This document shows positions 38,687-47,130 of a stretch of 64,000 bases of DNA, piece after piece; position 1 is the first letter of the stretch; every line of letters starts with the position of its first letter. The DNA is taken from the NCBI GenBank assembly GCA_963678075.2, contig CAXXPK010000005.1, positions 62,001 to 126,000 on the forward strand, read 5' to 3'. A model generated the notes under the pieces. That model searched no databases. It had not been told where the DNA came from and saw only the letters and a list, made by a program, of their open reading frames with translations. The position numbers and the translations under genes were made by a program. Source of the DNA: Oleispirillum sp963678075 (lineage in GTDB: Bacteria > Pseudomonadota > Alphaproteobacteria > Rhodospirillales > Rhodospirillaceae).

Positions 38687-39078
38687 ATGACAACCGACTC
38701 CTCTCCCCAGCCGGTCCTGGCGGTATTTTTTGACGCGGTCCGGGATTCCTATCTGATCATTATCACCTTCATCGTGATGTTCACCGGGGTCGGGCAGATG
38801 AGCGCCCGGGCCGGCTTGGACGTTATGCAAACCGGCGCGATGACCGCCTTGACCCTGGCCGCTCCGGCGCGGGCGGGGGCGCGGCGATCCCGGTCTATTT
38901 TGCGACTCTGCTGGAGAACCAGTGGAAGGATCGCGTGCTGATGCTGAACGCGGCGGCGGGGGCGGTTCTGGCGGTAGCGGTGGCCTTTCTGCTGTCGGTG
39001 TGGCGCAAATGGAAACTGCTGGCGACGATCGCCGGCTTGGGGTTCTTCGTTCTGGGCGGCGTGGTTTTCGCGGGCTGA
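38687..39078 (+). pseudogene. Small membrane protein, one frameshift
   Basis: The first frame has a hydrophobic helix (YLIIITFIVMFTGVG) and stops early at 38941. From about 38870 another frame continues naturally (GAAIPVYFATLLENQWKDR, then two more hydrophobic helices) to TGA 39076-39078. One base gained or lost in the G/C-rich stretch at 38862-38885 would restore a three-helix protein of about 129 residues. Function unknown; it sits between gmhB and manC. Confidence 0.65.
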
Positions 39079-39159
39079 GGCTGGCGCGCGGCGAATCCGG
39101 GTTGACACTGTGCGCCGCGCCCGCTTTGCTCCGGTACGAATGGATTTGGGATTTTTGCG

Positions 39160-40596
39160 ATGACAGAGACTTCCGCTCCAGCGATCGTGCCGGTGATTCT
39201 TTCCGGCGGCAGCGGCACCCGTTTGTGGCCGTTGTCCCGTGCGGCGTTTCCGAAGCAGTTTCTGGCCCTGGCGGGCGACCGCACGATGATTCAGGACACC
39301 GTGGCGCGGGTTCTGGGTGACGGCTTCGCCGCGCCGCTGCTGGTTGGCGGTCGCGAACATCGCTTCCTGCTGGCCGAGCAGATGCGCGGCCTGGGTGTCG
39401 TGTCGCGCGCCATTTTGTTGGAGCCGGTGGCCCGCAACACCGCCGCCGCGATTGCCGCCGCCGCCGCCATGGTCGCCGAAACCGATCCCGATGCGCCGTT
39501 GCTGGTGCTGCCCTCCGACCATGTGATCGACGATCTGCCCGCCTTTCACGCGGTGGTGGCGAAGGCCTTGCCGCTGGTGCGCGACGGCGCCTTCGTGCTG
39601 TTCGGCATCGCCCCCGATCATCCCGCCACCGGTTACGGCTATATTCGCGCCGGTGCGCCGCAAGGCGCGGCCTTCGTGGTCGATCGTTTCGTCGAAAAGC
39701 CCGACCTGGCCACCGCTCGGGCCTATCTGGCCGATGGCGGCTATGCCTGGAACAGCGGCATGTTCCTGTTTCGCGCCGATGCGCTTCTGACGGCGATGGA
39801 GATTCATGCCCCCGAGATCGCCGCCGCCGCCCGCGCCGCCGCCGTGGCCCGCCGCCGCGATCTGGATTTCGAGCTGTTGGACGAGGCGGCCTTCGCCGCC
39901 GCGCCGTCGCTTTCCATCGATGTCGCTGTGATGGAAAAGACCGATCGCGCCCTGGTCATTCCCGCCTCTATCGGGTGGAGCGATATCGGCGTCTTTTCCG
40001 CCCTGTGGGAGCGCGCGCCCAAGGACGGCGACGGCAATGCGTTTCTGGGCGATGTCGTCGCCGAAGGCGCGTGCGGCTGCTATATCCGCGCCGGGGAACG
40101 TTTGGTGGTGGCGGTCGGGGTCGAGGATCTGGTGATCGCCGAGACCGGCGACGCGGTGCTGGTGGCGACCAAGGATCGGGTGCAGGAGGTCGGCGCGGTG
40201 GTCAAGCGGTTGGCCGCCGCCGGACGGTCGGAGGCGGAGCAGCCGCCGCAGGTGCATCGCCCGTGGGGCGCGTTCAAGACCGTGGATGTCGGCGACCGCT
40301 TTCACGTCAAGGAAATTACCGTCGCGCCGGGGCGTCGCCTGTCGGTGCAACGGCACCATCACCGGGCCGAACATTGGGTGGTGGTCGAAGGCTCCGCCCG
40401 CGTCCTGCGCGGCGAGGAATGGATGATGGTCTACGAGAATCAGTCGGTGTTCATTCCGATCGGCGTCGTCCACTGCCTGGAAAACCCCGGCAAGATCCCT
40501 CTGCGCCTAATCGAGGTGCAGTCCGGGGCCTATCTGGGGGAAGACGACATCGTGCGCCTGGACGACGCCTACGGCCGCGCCGCGGACAAGACCTAA
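39160..40596 (+). CDS. manC: Bifunctional mannose-1-P guanylyltransferase/mannose-6-P isomerase
   Basis: 478 residues: nucleotidyltransferase start ILSGGSGTRLWPLSR and substrate motif FVEKPD in the first 350 residues, then a cupin-type isomerase domain (RPWGAFKTVD, HHHRAEHWVVVEG, GVVHCLENPG). It makes GDP-mannose for polysaccharides. Length and domain order are standard. gmhA follows 11 bases after the stop. Confidence 0.94.
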   Translation: MTETSAPAIVPVILSGGSGTRLWPLSRAAFPKQFLALAGDRTMIQDTVARVLGDGFAAPLLVGGREHRFLLAEQMRGLGVVSRAILLEPVARNTAAAIAAAAAMVAETDPDAPLLVLPSDHVIDDLPAFHAVVAKALPLVRDGAFVLFGIAPDHPATGYGYIRAGAPQGAAFVVDRFVEKPDLATARAYLADGGYAWNSGMFLFRADALLTAMEIHAPEIAAAARAAAVARRRDLDFELLDEAAFAAAPSLSIDVAVMEKTDRALVIPASIGWSDIGVFSALWERAPKDGDGNAFLGDVVAEGACGCYIRAGERLVVAVGVEDLVIAETGDAVLVATKDRVQEVGAVVKRLAAAGRSEAEQPPQVHRPWGAFKTVDVGDRFHVKEITVAPGRRLSVQRHHHRAEHWVVVEGSARVLRGEEWMMVYENQSVFIPIGVVHCLENPGKIPLRLIEVQSGAYLGEDDIVRLDDAYGRAADKT

Positions 40597-40607
40597 GGGG
40601 AATGACC

Positions 40608-41201
40608 ATGCCCAGAATCGTCGCCGGTTCGCCCGGCTTGAGCGACTATCTGACCGCCTGCGCCGACGCGATGCGCCGCGCCGTCACCCAGGAGGTGGAG
40701 GCCGCCTTCAACCGCGCGGTGGACGCCATCGTCGTGGCGCTGAAGGCGGGCAAGCCGCTGTTGATCTGCGGCAACGGCGGTTCGATGGCCGATGCGCAGC
40801 ATATCGCGGGAGAATTGGTGGCGCGGTTTTTGTTGAATCGCCGGGCGCTGCCGGTGATCGCCCTGGGTAGCAACGTCGCGACCCTGACCGCTTGGGGAAA
40901 CGACATCGGATTCTCCAGCGCCTTCGCGCGCGAGGTTGAGGCCTTTGGCCAAGCGGGCGGCGTGCTGTTGGCTATTTCGACCAGCGGCAATTCCGCCAAC
41001 GTGATGGAGGCGGTCGCCGAGGCCCGTGCAATGGGGATGACGACGGTCGGGCTGACCGGTGGTGCGGGCGGCGAGATGGCGCGGGTTTGCGATATCCTGA
41101 TTTCCCCGGCGGTGGAGGGAACCCCCACCATCCAGGAAATTCATACGCCGATCTTCCACCTGCTCTGCTGCGAGGTCGAGGCCCGCTGCGCCAGGGCGTA
41201 G
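40608..41201 (+). CDS. gmhA: Sedoheptulose-7-phosphate isomerase
   Basis: 197 residues with one SIS domain: ICGNGGSMADAQHIAGELV, LAISTSGNSANV and IQEIHTPIFHLLCCEVE are characteristic of GmhA. It starts the ADP-heptose pathway in which the nearby GmhB acts. ATG 40608 is seven bases after AAGGGGA; ATG 40602 is possible but too close to that site. Confidence 0.93.
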   Translation: MPRIVAGSPGLSDYLTACADAMRRAVTQEVEAAFNRAVDAIVVALKAGKPLLICGNGGSMADAQHIAGELVARFLLNRRALPVIALGSNVATLTAWGNDIGFSSAFAREVEAFGQAGGVLLAISTSGNSANVMEAVAEARAMGMTTVGLTGGAGGEMARVCDILISPAVEGTPTIQEIHTPIFHLLCCEVEARCARA

Positions 41202-41233
41202 AACTAGGCCGGGGCGCCGCTCCGAACCCCGCG

Positions 41234-41346
41234 CAGGGGCTTGGCCCCTGTGCGCCCATTCGTTTTTTCCGCGTAAGCGGCTATCGGCCCTCACGCCGCG
41301 CGATGGTTGGATCGCGCTTCGCGCAAAAACCTTAAGGAAAAGGGGG
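41234..41346. repeat. Dispersed hairpin repeat, copy A
   Basis: A C/G-rich hairpin (AGGGGC-TTG-GCCCCT), a T6 run, then about 75 bases matching copy B at 58742-58857 (shared blocks ATTC-TTTTTT, AGCGGC-ATCG, CGCGCAAAAAC-TTA and AAAAGGGG). It lies between convergent genes and extends into the 3' end of the exported lyase. Confidence 0.75.
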
Positions 41347-42802
41347 CGCGGTGCGCCTTGGTCCAGGCGTCTTGTTCGGCGAGTTTGCGGTTGGCGGCGT
41401 CCAGCATGCGGTCCAGTTCAGCGGGTTGCGGTCCGCCGGTCGTGGCGCGGTTGGCGACGATCGCCACCGGGTTCAGGGTGGCGCGGAATTCCGGTTTGCT
41501 CATCGGCAGTTCGCCCGCCTTGTCGTAGTCCTTCACCGCTTCGCGATAGATGCGTTTGGCTTCGGGATAGGGGAAGTCGAGCGGCTTGATGTCGTGCTGT
41601 TTGGCGAAGCCGACCACCTCGGAGGCGAAGTGGTGGCCGACCCGGAACGGCAGCGTGTATTTGCGTATCAGGACGTCGGCCAGTTCCTGCGAGGCGGTCC
41701 AGTCGCTGTTGAGTTCCTCCAGCGCGCGGTCGGGATTGACCACCAGCGCGTTAAGAATCTTGTCCCAGCCCTTCATGACGCCAATCGCCGCCGCCACCAT
41801 CGTGGTGTTGTCCTTCGCCGACTTGGGGTCGATCATGCCGGGGGTGATGTTGTGCATGCGCAGGCCCGGCCCCATGCCGAGGTTCATCGCGGTCGAGGCA
41901 TCGCGGCGGGTATTGTTGAGCAGGCCGGGGTTGCTTTTCTGCGGCATCGCGCTGGAGACATGTGTGGTGCCTTCGCCTTCCTTCAGCAGGATCCAGGGGC
42001 GTGGTTGGGCATACTGGGTCATCGTGTCTTTGATGAAATTTCCGGCGCGCAGGGCCATGCTGACGATGATCTGGCCGACCTCGACCGGTTCGTCCATCGA
42101 CGAGATTTGCGAGGCGTCGCAGGCATTGTCTACGATCGCGGCGAACCCCAGGTAATCGGCCATCCGTTGGCGGTTCAACGGCCAACTGGTGCCATTCAGT
42201 ACCGTGGTTCCCATAGCGCAGCGGTCGATGCGGGCATGGGCCTCGCGCAGGCGTTGCGCGTCGCGCTCCATCCCGGCGAAGTGGCCCAGCCGTTGGTGGG
42301 CATAGCTGTTGGGCTGCGCGGCGACGCCGTTGGTGTAGTTCGGTACGATGGTTTTGGAGTTGTGCTCGGCCAGCCGGATCAGGGACTTCATGGTGGCGGT
42401 GTGCTGTTCGGCCAGATTGAGCAGATTTTCGCGCAGGATCGCGGCGCTGTAGGTGGCGTGCATGTCCTGGCTGGAGCGTCCGGCGTGCAGCAACGTCGCT
42501 TCGGGTCCGGTGGCCTTGATCAATAGGGGCTCGAACTTGATGACGATGCGCGGACGTTTCGCGCCCGGTTGGTTGCCGTTGCCGATCACCTTGGCGAGGC
42601 CCTGTGCGATGCGCGGGGCGAGGGCGGTATCGAGCAGCCCTTCCTCGGTGTTGATCTCCGCGGTAGCCTTGTTGATTTCGCCCAACCAAAAGAATTCATC
42701 ACGGGCGGCGGATTTCTGTTCCGCGGATGCGGGTGAGGTCATGATCGTTGCGGCCATCGTGGTGGCGATCGAAAAAGCAGTCCATGCACGATGCATCGGC
42801 AT
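41291..42802 (-). CDS. Exported lyase of the fumarase/argininosuccinate lyase superfamily
   Basis: 503 residues. A Sec-type signal peptide (hydrophobic 9-24, ASA-EQK end) precedes a superfamily core with TYSAAILRENL, GTSWPLNR, the signature SSAMPQKSNPG and the C-terminal VGHHFASEVVGFAK. The superfamily eliminates fumarate or a similar acid from a substituted succinate, usually in the cytoplasm; a periplasmic member is unusual. The last 18 residues (SLRFLREARSNHRAA region) are encoded by the dispersed repeat. The substrate is unknown. Confidence 0.82.
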   Translation of the reverse strand: MPMHRAWTAFSIATTMAATIMTSPASAEQKSAARDEFFWLGEINKATAEINTEEGLLDTALAPRIAQGLAKVIGNGNQPGAKRPRIVIKFEPLLIKATGPEATLLHAGRSSQDMHATYSAAILRENLLNLAEQHTATMKSLIRLAEHNSKTIVPNYTNGVAAQPNSYAHQRLGHFAGMERDAQRLREAHARIDRCAMGTTVLNGTSWPLNRQRMADYLGFAAIVDNACDASQISSMDEPVEVGQIIVSMALRAGNFIKDTMTQYAQPRPWILLKEGEGTTHVSSAMPQKSNPGLLNNTRRDASTAMNLGMGPGLRMHNITPGMIDPKSAKDNTTMVAAAIGVMKGWDKILNALVVNPDRALEELNSDWTASQELADVLIRKYTLPFRVGHHFASEVVGFAKQHDIKPLDFPYPEAKRIYREAVKDYDKAGELPMSKPEFRATLNPVAIVANRATTGGPQPAELDRMLDAANRKLAEQDAWTKAHRAPFSLRFLREARSNHRAA

Positions 42803-42826
42803 GATACGTCCTCCTCGGATGAGTGG

Positions 42827-43771
42827 TTAAACCCCGTCCTCGCGCAACAGCGTCTCGAAATAGGCGATGGTGCGTTGCAGGCCCTCGCGCAGCGGCGCCG
42901 CGGGGGTCCAGCCGAGAATCCGTTCGGCCTGGACGATGTCCGGCTTGCGGCATTTCGGGTCGTCGGTGGGCAGCGGCTGGAAGATCAGGGACGAGGACGA
43001 TCCGATTTCCTCGACGATGATTTCCGCGGTTTCGCGGATGGTGTATTCGCCGGGGTTGCCTAGGTTGATCGGTCCGGTGACGTCGTCGGGGGTTTCCATC
43101 AGCCGCAGGATCGCTTCCACCAGATCATCGACATAGCAGAACGATCGCGTCTGGCTGCCGTCGCCGTAGATTGTGATTGGCTGGTTCTTCAGCGCCTGCA
43201 CGATGAAGTTGGAGATCACGCGTCCGTCGTTGGGATGCATGCGCGGTCCGTAGGTGTTGAAGATGCGCCCCACCTTGATCGGCAGGCGATGCTGTCGCCA
43301 ATAATCGAAGAACAGGGTCTCGGCGCAGCGCTTGCCCTCGTCGTAACAGGCGCGTGGGCCGATCGGATTGACGTTGCCCCAGTAATCCTCGGTCTGCGGG
43401 TGGACCAGGGGGTCGCCGTAGACCTCGCTGGTCGAGGCCTGGAAGATGCGGGCGTTCAGGCGCTTGGCCAATCCCAGCATATTGATGGCGCCGTGCACGC
43501 TGGTCTTGGTGGTCTGCACCGGGGCGTGCTGGTAATGCACCGGCGAGGCGGGGCAGGCGAGGTTGAAGATGCGATCGACCTCGACGAACAGGGGAAGGGT
43601 GACGTCGTGGCGCATCGCCTCGAAATCCGGGAGGTCCAGCAGGTGGCGGATGTTGTGCCGCGTTCCGGTATAATAGTTATCGACGCACAGAACTTCGTGT
43701 CCCTGGGCCAGCAGCCGTTCGCACAGATGGGAGCCCAAGAATCCGGCGCCGCCGGTCACCAGAGTACGCAT
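42827..43771 (-). CDS. UDP-glucuronate decarboxylase (UDP-xylose synthase)
   Basis: 314 residues of the extended SDR family: NAD-binding VTGGAGFLGSHLCE, active-site Ser/Tyr/Lys as STSEVYG and YDEGKR, and the UXS-typical YWGNVNPIGPRACYDEGKR context (ends PIGPRACYDEGK) with GRIFNTYGPRM. It converts UDP-glucuronate to UDP-xylose for surface polysaccharides. It is divergent from nothing close and follows the exported lyase in the minus direction. Confidence 0.92.
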   Translation of the reverse strand: MRTLVTGGAGFLGSHLCERLLAQGHEVLCVDNYYTGTRHNIRHLLDLPDFEAMRHDVTLPLFVEVDRIFNLACPASPVHYQHAPVQTTKTSVHGAINMLGLAKRLNARIFQASTSEVYGDPLVHPQTEDYWGNVNPIGPRACYDEGKRCAETLFFDYWRQHRLPIKVGRIFNTYGPRMHPNDGRVISNFIVQALKNQPITIYGDGSQTRSFCYVDDLVEAILRLMETPDDVTGPINLGNPGEYTIRETAEIIVEEIGSSSSLIFQPLPTDDPKCRKPDIVQAERILGWTPAAPLREGLQRTIAYFETLLREDGV

Positions 43772-43847
43772 GTTTCATCCCCGCGTTGCGTCCGCCCGCC
43801 GCGGACGCTGAAACCATAGCATCGTCAGCGGGTTGCCGCAAAGCCGG

Positions 43848-44285
43848 TTACTTGCGCTCATCGACGACGTGACGCAGCAGCTCGGCGAAGGCGGCGAAGC
43901 GGGCGATTTCCTCGAAACCCTGGCGGTCGAGAATCAGGCACAGGCCTTCGCCGTCGTCATAGACGTAGAGGTCGTCCTCGGAACGACCGATCACCAGGCG
44001 CCCCTGCATCTGGTCGAATTCGGCGTGATAGCTTTCGTTGATTTCCGGCAGGGCGGGGATCAGCGAACGGTCGCGTTCCAACAGGATGTGCTCACTGCCG
44101 AAGATCTCGATGCCGTTCCAGACGAAGCCGTTGGCTTCTTGCAGAAAGGCCGCGAAGTCGCCGGGCAGGCAGGGGGAGTCCAGGTCTTCCAGGATGTCGT
44201 CGATGACGTTCAGTACGTCCGGGTCGGCCCGGGGCGCGATGAACGGCATCCGGTCTTGCAGGCACAGCAACGTACGCATCGGCAT
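43848..44285 (-). CDS. SMI1/KNR4 (SUKH) family protein
   Basis: 145 residues: the middle LPGDFAAFLQEANGFVWNGIEIFG is the SUKH-fold signature, with later segments VIGRSEDDLYVYD and LVHD-like strands. SUKH proteins are often immunity proteins of contact-dependent or polymorphic toxins, but no toxin gene is visible beside this one. Three ATG codons lie within nine bases after GGAGGAGG; ATG 44285 has the best spacing. Confidence 0.78.
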   Translation of the reverse strand: MPMRTLLCLQDRMPFIAPRADPDVLNVIDDILEDLDSPCLPGDFAAFLQEANGFVWNGIEIFGSEHILLERDRSLIPALPEINESYHAEFDQMQGRLVIGRSEDDLYVYDDGEGLCLILDRQGFEEIARFAAFAELLRHVVDERK

Positions 44286-44705
44286 CATCACCTCCTCCGC
44301 GAAGACAGTGACCCGGCCAGTATACACCGGTCGGACGTGGCGGTCAGGCAGGGAAACGGGGGTGAATAGAGGGAGGGGGCGTGCGAGGTCTTATCTGTAA
44401 ATACACGCCACTACAATGCTTACAGAACATGTCATAAGTATGGCAAAATCAATAAATATCAGATGATGTTCAGTAATAAAGCGTCTCGGTTTTAATTGAG
44501 TGTACTGATTATGCGTCTGTAATAGTTGTGAAAACAGCGGTGCTCAATAAGAATTAGGATTCTACCCTGGAGCAAGACGTTATGCGCGGTGCGGCGGTGT
44601 GGCGGATACCCTGCCTAATCTGATATAGCTGTCGCGTTTCCAAGGAACACGAGAAAAACGGCGCCTTGAGTGCCCGTTGGGGACGACACGCAAGGGAGAC
44701 GAAAA
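44286..44705. other. Intergenic region with an A/T-rich island
   Basis: No gene found. Bases 44395-44575 are strikingly A/T-rich compared with everything around them and contain several TAATA/AATAAATAT-type tracts. The stretch may be a promoter region, a protein-binding site or foreign DNA. Confidence 0.5.
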
Positions 44706-45412
44706 ATGAGAATCGGGTTGATGGGTTTTGGTAAGACCGGACGGGCGGTGTCCTCGGTCCTGTTGGGGGCCGAGAAGACGAAGCTGCAATGGGTGATGCG
44801 AAAGTCAACCGCATTGGAACATCGTTCGGTGTCGGAGTTCCTGGGGGTCGCCACCGAGGAACCCGGGCTGATTTATTCGACACGGGAAATGTCGGCCGCC
44901 GCCCTGATCGATGCGCACCCCGTCGATGTCATCGTCGATTTCTCGGCGGACGACGGCGTTCTGTACTATGGCGAGGTGGCGGCGGAGCGGGGGATCCCCA
45001 TCGTCAGCGCAATTTCCATGTACTCTGACGACAGCCTGCGTTACCTGCGCGGCTTGTTGGACCGTACCGCAGTTTTGCATTCGCCCAACATCACGATGGG
45101 CGTCAACTTCCTGATCATCGCTGCGGTGCTGGACGTCGATGCGTCCTCGATCAAGACCGTGCGTGCCGGGGGGTCATCGGCACGCATGAAATTCTGTTCG
45201 GTTTTCCCTTTCAGACGGTTCGGCTCAAGCACGAATCGATTTCGCGCGAGGCGTTTGGCAGCGGCATAATCTTCGCTCTTGAGAATTTGCCCTTCGGAAT
45301 CCCGGGCCTCTACACCATGGAGGACCTGATGCGGCCCTATTTCAATCTGAACGCCACGGAAAGCGAATTCGAACAGGCGCACAAGAGGCCGTGGTGGCGG
45401 CTTTGGTCGTGA
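44706..45412 (+). pseudogene. DapB-like dihydrodipicolinate reductase family, deletion plus frameshift
   Basis: The N-terminus GLMGFGKTGRAVSSVLL and middle NITMGVNFLI are those of the DapB fold. At about 45116-45135 the sequence skips roughly 35 residues, including the normal active-site HHR/EIIEEHF region, and resumes at DASSIKTVRAGG in frame. Then a G6 run at 45168-45173 shifts the frame; the correct frame (GTHEILFGFPFQTVRLKHES) continues to 45412. Not likely to be active. Confidence 0.75.
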
Positions 45413-45493
45413 AAAATAGCGATGGGGGATGATTTTCCCCTTCGTTCGTCCCATGATAAACACCAGAGGCAACGGCCAAGGGACGATTTCGCG

Positions 45494-46021
45494 ATGTTCA
45501 AACGGTTGCTCGGACTTGGTGTCGGCGCGTTGTCCGCGCTGACGGCGGCCTGCGATGGCGCGCCGATGACGCAAAGCGTCTACATCAAGCCGCAGGGCGT
45601 GATGAGCTATTTGCAGTATGCGACGACCGAAGGGCCGATGCTGATGCGGGTCCATGGCAATCCCTTCGTCACCAGCCAGGGATTTTTGGACCAGATCGTC
45701 GCGCATGAACTGGAAAGCACCATTACCTACATCCGGGGGGTGCGCCTGACCACCGATCCGGCGCAGGCCTTTCGTCCCGAATACCGGGTGATCGTGGTGC
45801 TGGGCGCGGACAAGGCGCTGCACGTCGAGAACGTGTGCGCGGGGGAAGAACCGCGCCTCGACCCCACGGCGGCGCCGTCGCGCATGGTCACCATGTTCTG
45901 CCGCAAGGATGAACTGCTGTCCGAGGTGCGGGGGTCGATCGGGGTGTCGGCCTTGCCCGAGGACGAGGGCTTCCGCCGTTGGCTGCGCGAGATCGGACGC
46001 CCCCTGTTATTGCCGGGGTAG
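45494..46021 (+). CDS. Probable lipoprotein of unknown function
   Basis: 175 residues with a lipoprotein signal (GLGVGALSALTAAC, Cys about 20) and a mature domain that includes EYRVIVVLGADK and conserved cysteines (NVCAGE, MFCRKDE). No family is recognised. Stop at 46021; it is followed by the pxpB'-nifV' region on the same strand. Confidence 0.7.
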   Translation: MFKRLLGLGVGALSALTAACDGAPMTQSVYIKPQGVMSYLQYATTEGPMLMRVHGNPFVTSQGFLDQIVAHELESTITYIRGVRLTTDPAQAFRPEYRVIVVLGADKALHVENVCAGEEPRLDPTAAPSRMVTMFCRKDELLSEVRGSIGVSALPEDEGFRRWLREIGRPLLLPG

Positions 46022-46126
46022 TTGGGCTCTGGCTGTCCCAGCCGCCGGACGATTAGGTCCGGCCGCCGGGGGACCCGGCCAGAGCGTCGTCTTCCCACCC
46101 TCCTTCCGATAACCGATGAGTCCGTG

Positions 46127-46689
46127 ATGACCGGTTGGCCGCGACAGAGCCCCCTGGGCGATGCCGCCCTTTCCATTGAATTCGGCGATGTCATCGACCC
46201 CATCGTCAATGCCCGCGTGATGTCTCTTTACGCCGCGTTGGAACAGGCGCGGGCGGAGGGGGCCTTGCCCGGCGTTCTTGAAACCGTGCCGTCGTTCCGG
46301 GCGTCGGCGGTGCATTACGACCCCTTGCGGGATTCCCGCGACGATCTTTCGGCGCGGCTGGCGCCGTGGGTCGATGGAGCCCGTGCCGAGGCCTTGAGCG
46401 GCCGTGCCTGGGTATTGCCCGCCTGCTATCAAGGGGACTTGGCGCCCGATCTGGCCGAGGTCGCGGCGAATTGGGACAAACGCACCGGTTCGTGCTGGGT
46501 AAACACTCCGGCGCGGCGGCGGCGCACGAGGCCTATGAACGTTTGGGCATGGACCTTAGTCCTTTGCAGGCACAGGCGATTCTGGCTCAGGTGCGGAGCT
46601 TTGCCATTCGCGCCAAGGCCACCCCCGAGGAAGCCGACCTGTTGCGGTTCTATGGCGCGGTCGGAACCGTGTCCGATGCCGCCGAATAA
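46127..46689 (+). pseudogene. Junction of PxpB (KipI) 5' part with NifV 3' part
   Basis: From ATG 46127 about 113 codons encode the N-terminus of 5-oxoprolinase subunit B (GDAALSIEFGD, SFRASAVHYDPL, LPACYQGD). At about 46460-46475 the sequence changes to the C-terminus of homocitrate synthase NifV, but in a different frame: QTHRFVLGKHSG, LSPLQAQAILAQVR, then TAA 46687-46689. The pxpB frame stays open through nifV and runs in frame into nifW, which is an accident of the joint. Both original proteins are lost. Confidence 0.8.
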
Positions 46690-46699
46690 GGAGGACGCG

Positions 46700-47044
46700 A
46701 TGATTGACGACGCCTGGGAAGACGAAATGCGCGATTTGCATGCCGCCGAGGACTTTTTCGAATTCTTCGGCGTTGCCCATGATCCGCGGGTGGTGCGGGT
46801 CAATCGGTTGCACATCCTGCAACGATTCCATGATTCCCTGACGCTGGCCGACCTGCCCCCGGAGCCGGAGCGTCGTTTTGCCATTTACGCCGGATTGCTG
46901 GCGGCGGCGCATCAGGCCTTTGTCGAATCGACGCCCACCAAGGAAAAGATCTTCCGGGTTTTCCAGTGTCCGCCCGATCAGCCGGCCTTCGTGCCGCTGT
47001 CGGCGATTGCACCTCCGTCACTGAAGACAGGGGGCCGGGCATGA
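46700..47044 (+). CDS. nifW: Nitrogenase-stabilizing/protective protein NifW
   Basis: 114 residues: LHAAEDFFEFFGVAHDPRVV near the N-terminus, LHILQRFHDSL, and a C-terminal STPTKEKIFRVF are the NifW pattern. NifW associates with the MoFe protein and is linked to oxygen protection or maturation. ATG 46700 follows AAGGAGGA. It is complete, unlike the genes around it, and overlaps the next remnant's start. Confidence 0.92.
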   Translation: MIDDAWEDEMRDLHAAEDFFEFFGVAHDPRVVRVNRLHILQRFHDSLTLADLPPEPERRFAIYAGLLAAAHQAFVESTPTKEKIFRVFQCPPDQPAFVPLSAIAPPSLKTGGRA

Positions 47045-47130
47045 TGGTGGATGCGCGCTATGACTTTGGCGAAGCGGTGCCGGAGTCCGCCCTCGCACCG
47101 CACGAATTGAAGGAGGACGGCGGGCAATGA
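47041..47130 (+). pseudogene. nifZ: nifZ remnant, 29 codons
   Basis: The first 13 residues (VDARYDFGEAV) match the NifZ start; the last 16 (PESALAPHELKEDGGQ) match a NifZ C-terminus. The central 70-100 residues are missing and the frame is preserved across the joint at about 47076-47084. Position between nifW and nifM is the usual place for nifZ. NifZ is needed for maturing the second P-cluster of MoFe protein; this remnant cannot do that. Confidence 0.65.

Noticed and set aside
46022..47044. One 340-codon protein covering pxpB, nifV and nifW
   Set aside because: The middle part reads nifV in the wrong frame, and nifW has its own ribosome site and start at 46700.
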